NCBI RefSeq assembly: GCF_036894955.1
Contig: NZ_CP145905.1
Coordinates: 249,001 to 313,000, forward strand
Length of the DNA: 64,000 nucleotides
Direction of reading: 5' to 3'
Origin: Paenibacillus sp. KS-LC4
GTDB taxonomy: Bacteria; Bacillota; Bacilli; Paenibacillales; Paenibacillaceae
The notes below the pieces were generated by a model. It was not told where the DNA came from, ran no database searches, and saw only the letters and a list, made by a program, of their open reading frames with translations. Shown piece by piece: positions 62,248 to 64,000 of this stretch (position 1 is the first letter of the stretch; each line of letters opens with the position of its first letter). A program made the translations under genes and the position numbers.

Positions 62248-64000
62248 GTGACTCATATTGCCTTGTACCGTGCCTGGCGTCCCCAGACGTTTCGGGACAT
62301 GGTGGGACAACAGCATATTGTGCAGACGCTGCAAAATGCGATAAAAGAGGATCGCGTGTCGCATGCCTATTTGTTCAACGGTCCCCGTGGGACGGGGAAG
62401 ACGACGACAGCTAAGGTATTGGCGAAAGCAGTCAATTGTGAAGCTGGCCCGGCAGTGGAGCCCTGCAATGAATGCGACGCATGCCGTGGTATTACAGCTG
62501 GTCATATTATGGATGTCGTGGAAATTGATGCTGCCTCCAATCGGGGTATTGACGAAATTCGCGATATACGGGATAAGGTGCGCTACGCCCCGTCTGAAGT
62601 GCGATATAAAGTGTACATTATTGATGAGGTGCACATGCTTACTTCAGAGGCGTTCAATGCTTTGCTCAAAACATTGGAAGAGCCGCCTGCACATGTTATC
62701 TTTATATTAGCAACAACGGAGCCGCACAAGCTTCCTGCAACGATTATTTCCCGCTGCCAGCGTTTTGATTTTCGGCAGGTGTCGCTTGCCGAGCAGTCGG
62801 AGCGGTTGCATGAGATTTGTAAGGAAGAAGGCATTAGCGCCGAAGATGATGCAATTGCTTATATTGCAAGGTTGTCAGAAGGCGGCATGCGTGACGCTAT
62901 CAGCTTGCTGGAGCAGGTAGCGGCTTTCGGAGGCGGGAGCATTACGCTGGATGGTGCTGTTGATGTGACGGGCGGTATGGCGGCCGACCAGTTCTACGAG
63001 CTTGCGGAAGCGGTTCGCGATCGTGATGTTGGCGCTGTGATGCCGCTTGTCGAAAGCTTGACGCAAGCGGGCAAGAGTGCGGATAAGTGCATGGAGAACC
63101 TTATTTATTATTTTAGGGATTTGCTTGTGCTTAAGCTTGCTCCACAAGGCGGAGCAGCAACGGAACGCGTCGTTGACGCGGATCGTTTTCGAGCAATGGC
63201 GGATGCTTTTACGTCGGAGCGCCTGTTTCGCATGATTGATACGCTGAATAGCTATCAATCCGAAATGAAACATGCGGCTCAGTCGCAGACGCTCTTCGAA
63301 GTCGCGCTGATGAAAATTTGCACTATCGGCGATAGCCGCGAAAGCGCGTCTGTAGGGGATGCTACCCAGCCATCTGGCGGAGCAGCTAGTTCTTCCGCAG
63401 AGGTGGGCCGTCTGCGCCAGCAGGTGGAGCAGCTCGAGCGCAAGCTGGAGCAGCTATTGCAAAGTGGCGTTCCTGCTGCTGGTGGAGGTGCATCAGCCAG
63501 CGGTGCAGCATCCCGGGCCGGGGCAAATGGCAATCGTCCTGCCTTTAATAACCGCAGTGGCGGCTCCAGCTCCGTTTCTGTCCGCTCGCCAGTTAAGCTG
63601 GGGCCATATTTATCCGCTGCTGGCAGCAGTGAAACAGGGCAAGTTCGGATGAAGTGGAGCGAGCTGCTGCAGCGGGTGAAGGAAACCAAAATTACTGTCC
63701 ATGCGTGGTTGGTGGATGGTGAGCCGGTATCGGTGGCGGACGGCACCGTGTTGGTTGCATTTAAAAACACGATGCACCGGGAAACAACGGAGAAACCGAC
63801 GCATAAAGAAATTATTGAGCGGGTTTTGCAAAGCGTGTTCGGGCAACCGCTTCAGCTTGCGACGGTTATGATTAAAGAATGGCAGTCTGCAACAGATAGT
63901 GGCTCAGAAACTCCGGACGAAGCGTTTGAGCTGCAATCGGATATGCCTGACGCAGCGCCAGCCCAGCCAAAATGGGTAGAGGAAGCGGTAAAGCTGTTTG
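62248..64000 (+). CDS. dnaX: DNA polymerase III gamma/tau subunit (partial, runs off window end)
   Basis: The clamp-loader ATPase, 584 codons visible. It starts GTG ACT CAT (62248), with AAGGG upstream; the ATG two bases earlier meets a stop at once. Motifs: Walker A GPRGTGKTTTAKVLA, the four-cysteine zinc module (CEAGPAVEPCNECDAC), Walker B YIIDEVHMLT, sensor region ATTEPHKLPATI and the arginine finger in SRCQRFDF. A Gly/Ala/Ser-rich linker near residue 400 leads to the tau domains. The C-terminus is cut by the window edge. Confidence 0.96.
   Translation, partial: MTHIALYRAWRPQTFRDMVGQQHIVQTLQNAIKEDRVSHAYLFNGPRGTGKTTTAKVLAKAVNCEAGPAVEPCNECDACRGITAGHIMDVVEIDAASNRGIDEIRDIRDKVRYAPSEVRYKVYIIDEVHMLTSEAFNALLKTLEEPPAHVIFILATTEPHKLPATIISRCQRFDFRQVSLAEQSERLHEICKEEGISAEDDAIAYIARLSEGGMRDAISLLEQVAAFGGGSITLDGAVDVTGGMAADQFYELAEAVRDRDVGAVMPLVESLTQAGKSADKCMENLIYYFRDLLVLKLAPQGGAATERVVDADRFRAMADAFTSERLFRMIDTLNSYQSEMKHAAQSQTLFEVALMKICTIGDSRESASVGDATQPSGGAASSSAEVGRLRQQVEQLERKLEQLLQSGVPAAGGGASASGAASRAGANGNRPAFNNRSGGSSSVSVRSPVKLGPYLSAAGSSETGQVRMKWSELLQRVKETKITVHAWLVDGEPVSVADGTVLVAFKNTMHRETTEKPTHKEIIERVLQSVFGQPLQLATVMIKEWQSATDSGSETPDEAFELQSDMPDAAPAQPKWVEEAVKLF

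Overview
The window looks like a chromosomal segment of a spore-forming, Paenibacillus-like member of the Bacillales. The evidence is an RNA polymerase delta subunit gene (rpoE), spo0F with a sigma-H-type promoter, the Bacillus-type long SRP RNA next to dnaX, the order rpoE-pyrG-spo0F-murA-...-rho-...-rpmE, strong Shine-Dalgarno sites with frequent TTG and GTG starts, and a quinol oxidase of the aa3-600 type. GC content is moderate except for one clearly AT-rich island near 13.6-17.3 kb.

Layout. 1-2.8 kb (minus strand): quinol oxidase genes qoxB (cut by the window edge) and qoxA, and a small membrane protein. 2.8-7.1 kb: a class A penicillin-binding protein divergent from speE-speB (polyamine synthesis). 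7.1-13.3 kb: an organosulfur or flavin-monooxygenase locus with ssuD and an HpaB-family gene on the minus strand, and a TetR regulator, sfnG and an SfnB/DszC-like gene on the plus strand. 13.3-17.3 kb: a 347-bp deleted IS1182-type element, then an AT-rich island of three exported or anchored proteins of unknown function. 17.3-24.2 kb: a guanylate-kinase-like gene and pucR (minus), pucF-pucG and dctA (plus). 24.3-27.1 kb: a DNA glycosylase-like gene, ywiB and argS.

27.2-51.6 kb is a large exopolysaccharide locus, all on the plus strand. It begins with two lipid-linked glycosyltransferase-type genes. Two nearly identical c-di-GMP-I (GEMM) riboswitches follow in tandem, ahead of a secreted GH26 beta-mannanase-like enzyme. 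Next come a cellulose-synthase-like glycosyltransferase with two PilZ (c-di-GMP-binding) domains, a Wzz-like protein fused to a degenerate tyrosine-kinase domain, galU, ugd, a flippase, glycosyltransferases, a CapD-type dehydratase, a Wzy-like polymerase, a phosphoglycosyl transferase, an epimerase, a beta-helix protein, and an SGNH plus MBOAT O-acylation pair. The locus ends with a YdcF-like protein and an orphan solute-binding protein. Second messenger control therefore appears both at RNA level (riboswitches) and protein level (PilZ). This is the most interesting system in the window.

51.6-64 kb: a subtilisin-like protease (minus), then housekeeping genes rpoE, pyrG, spo0F, murA, rho, a radical SAM gene, rpmE, a lipoprotein, the SRP RNA and dnaX (cut by the window end). 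This part has rich leader regulation: a pyrG leader with the GGGC start and terminator expected for CTP-sensitive reiterative attenuation, a long murA leader ending in a terminator, a repeated intergenic element in two copies, and a terminator whose 3' arm doubles as a ribosome-binding site. No tRNA, rRNA or CRISPR array was seen.
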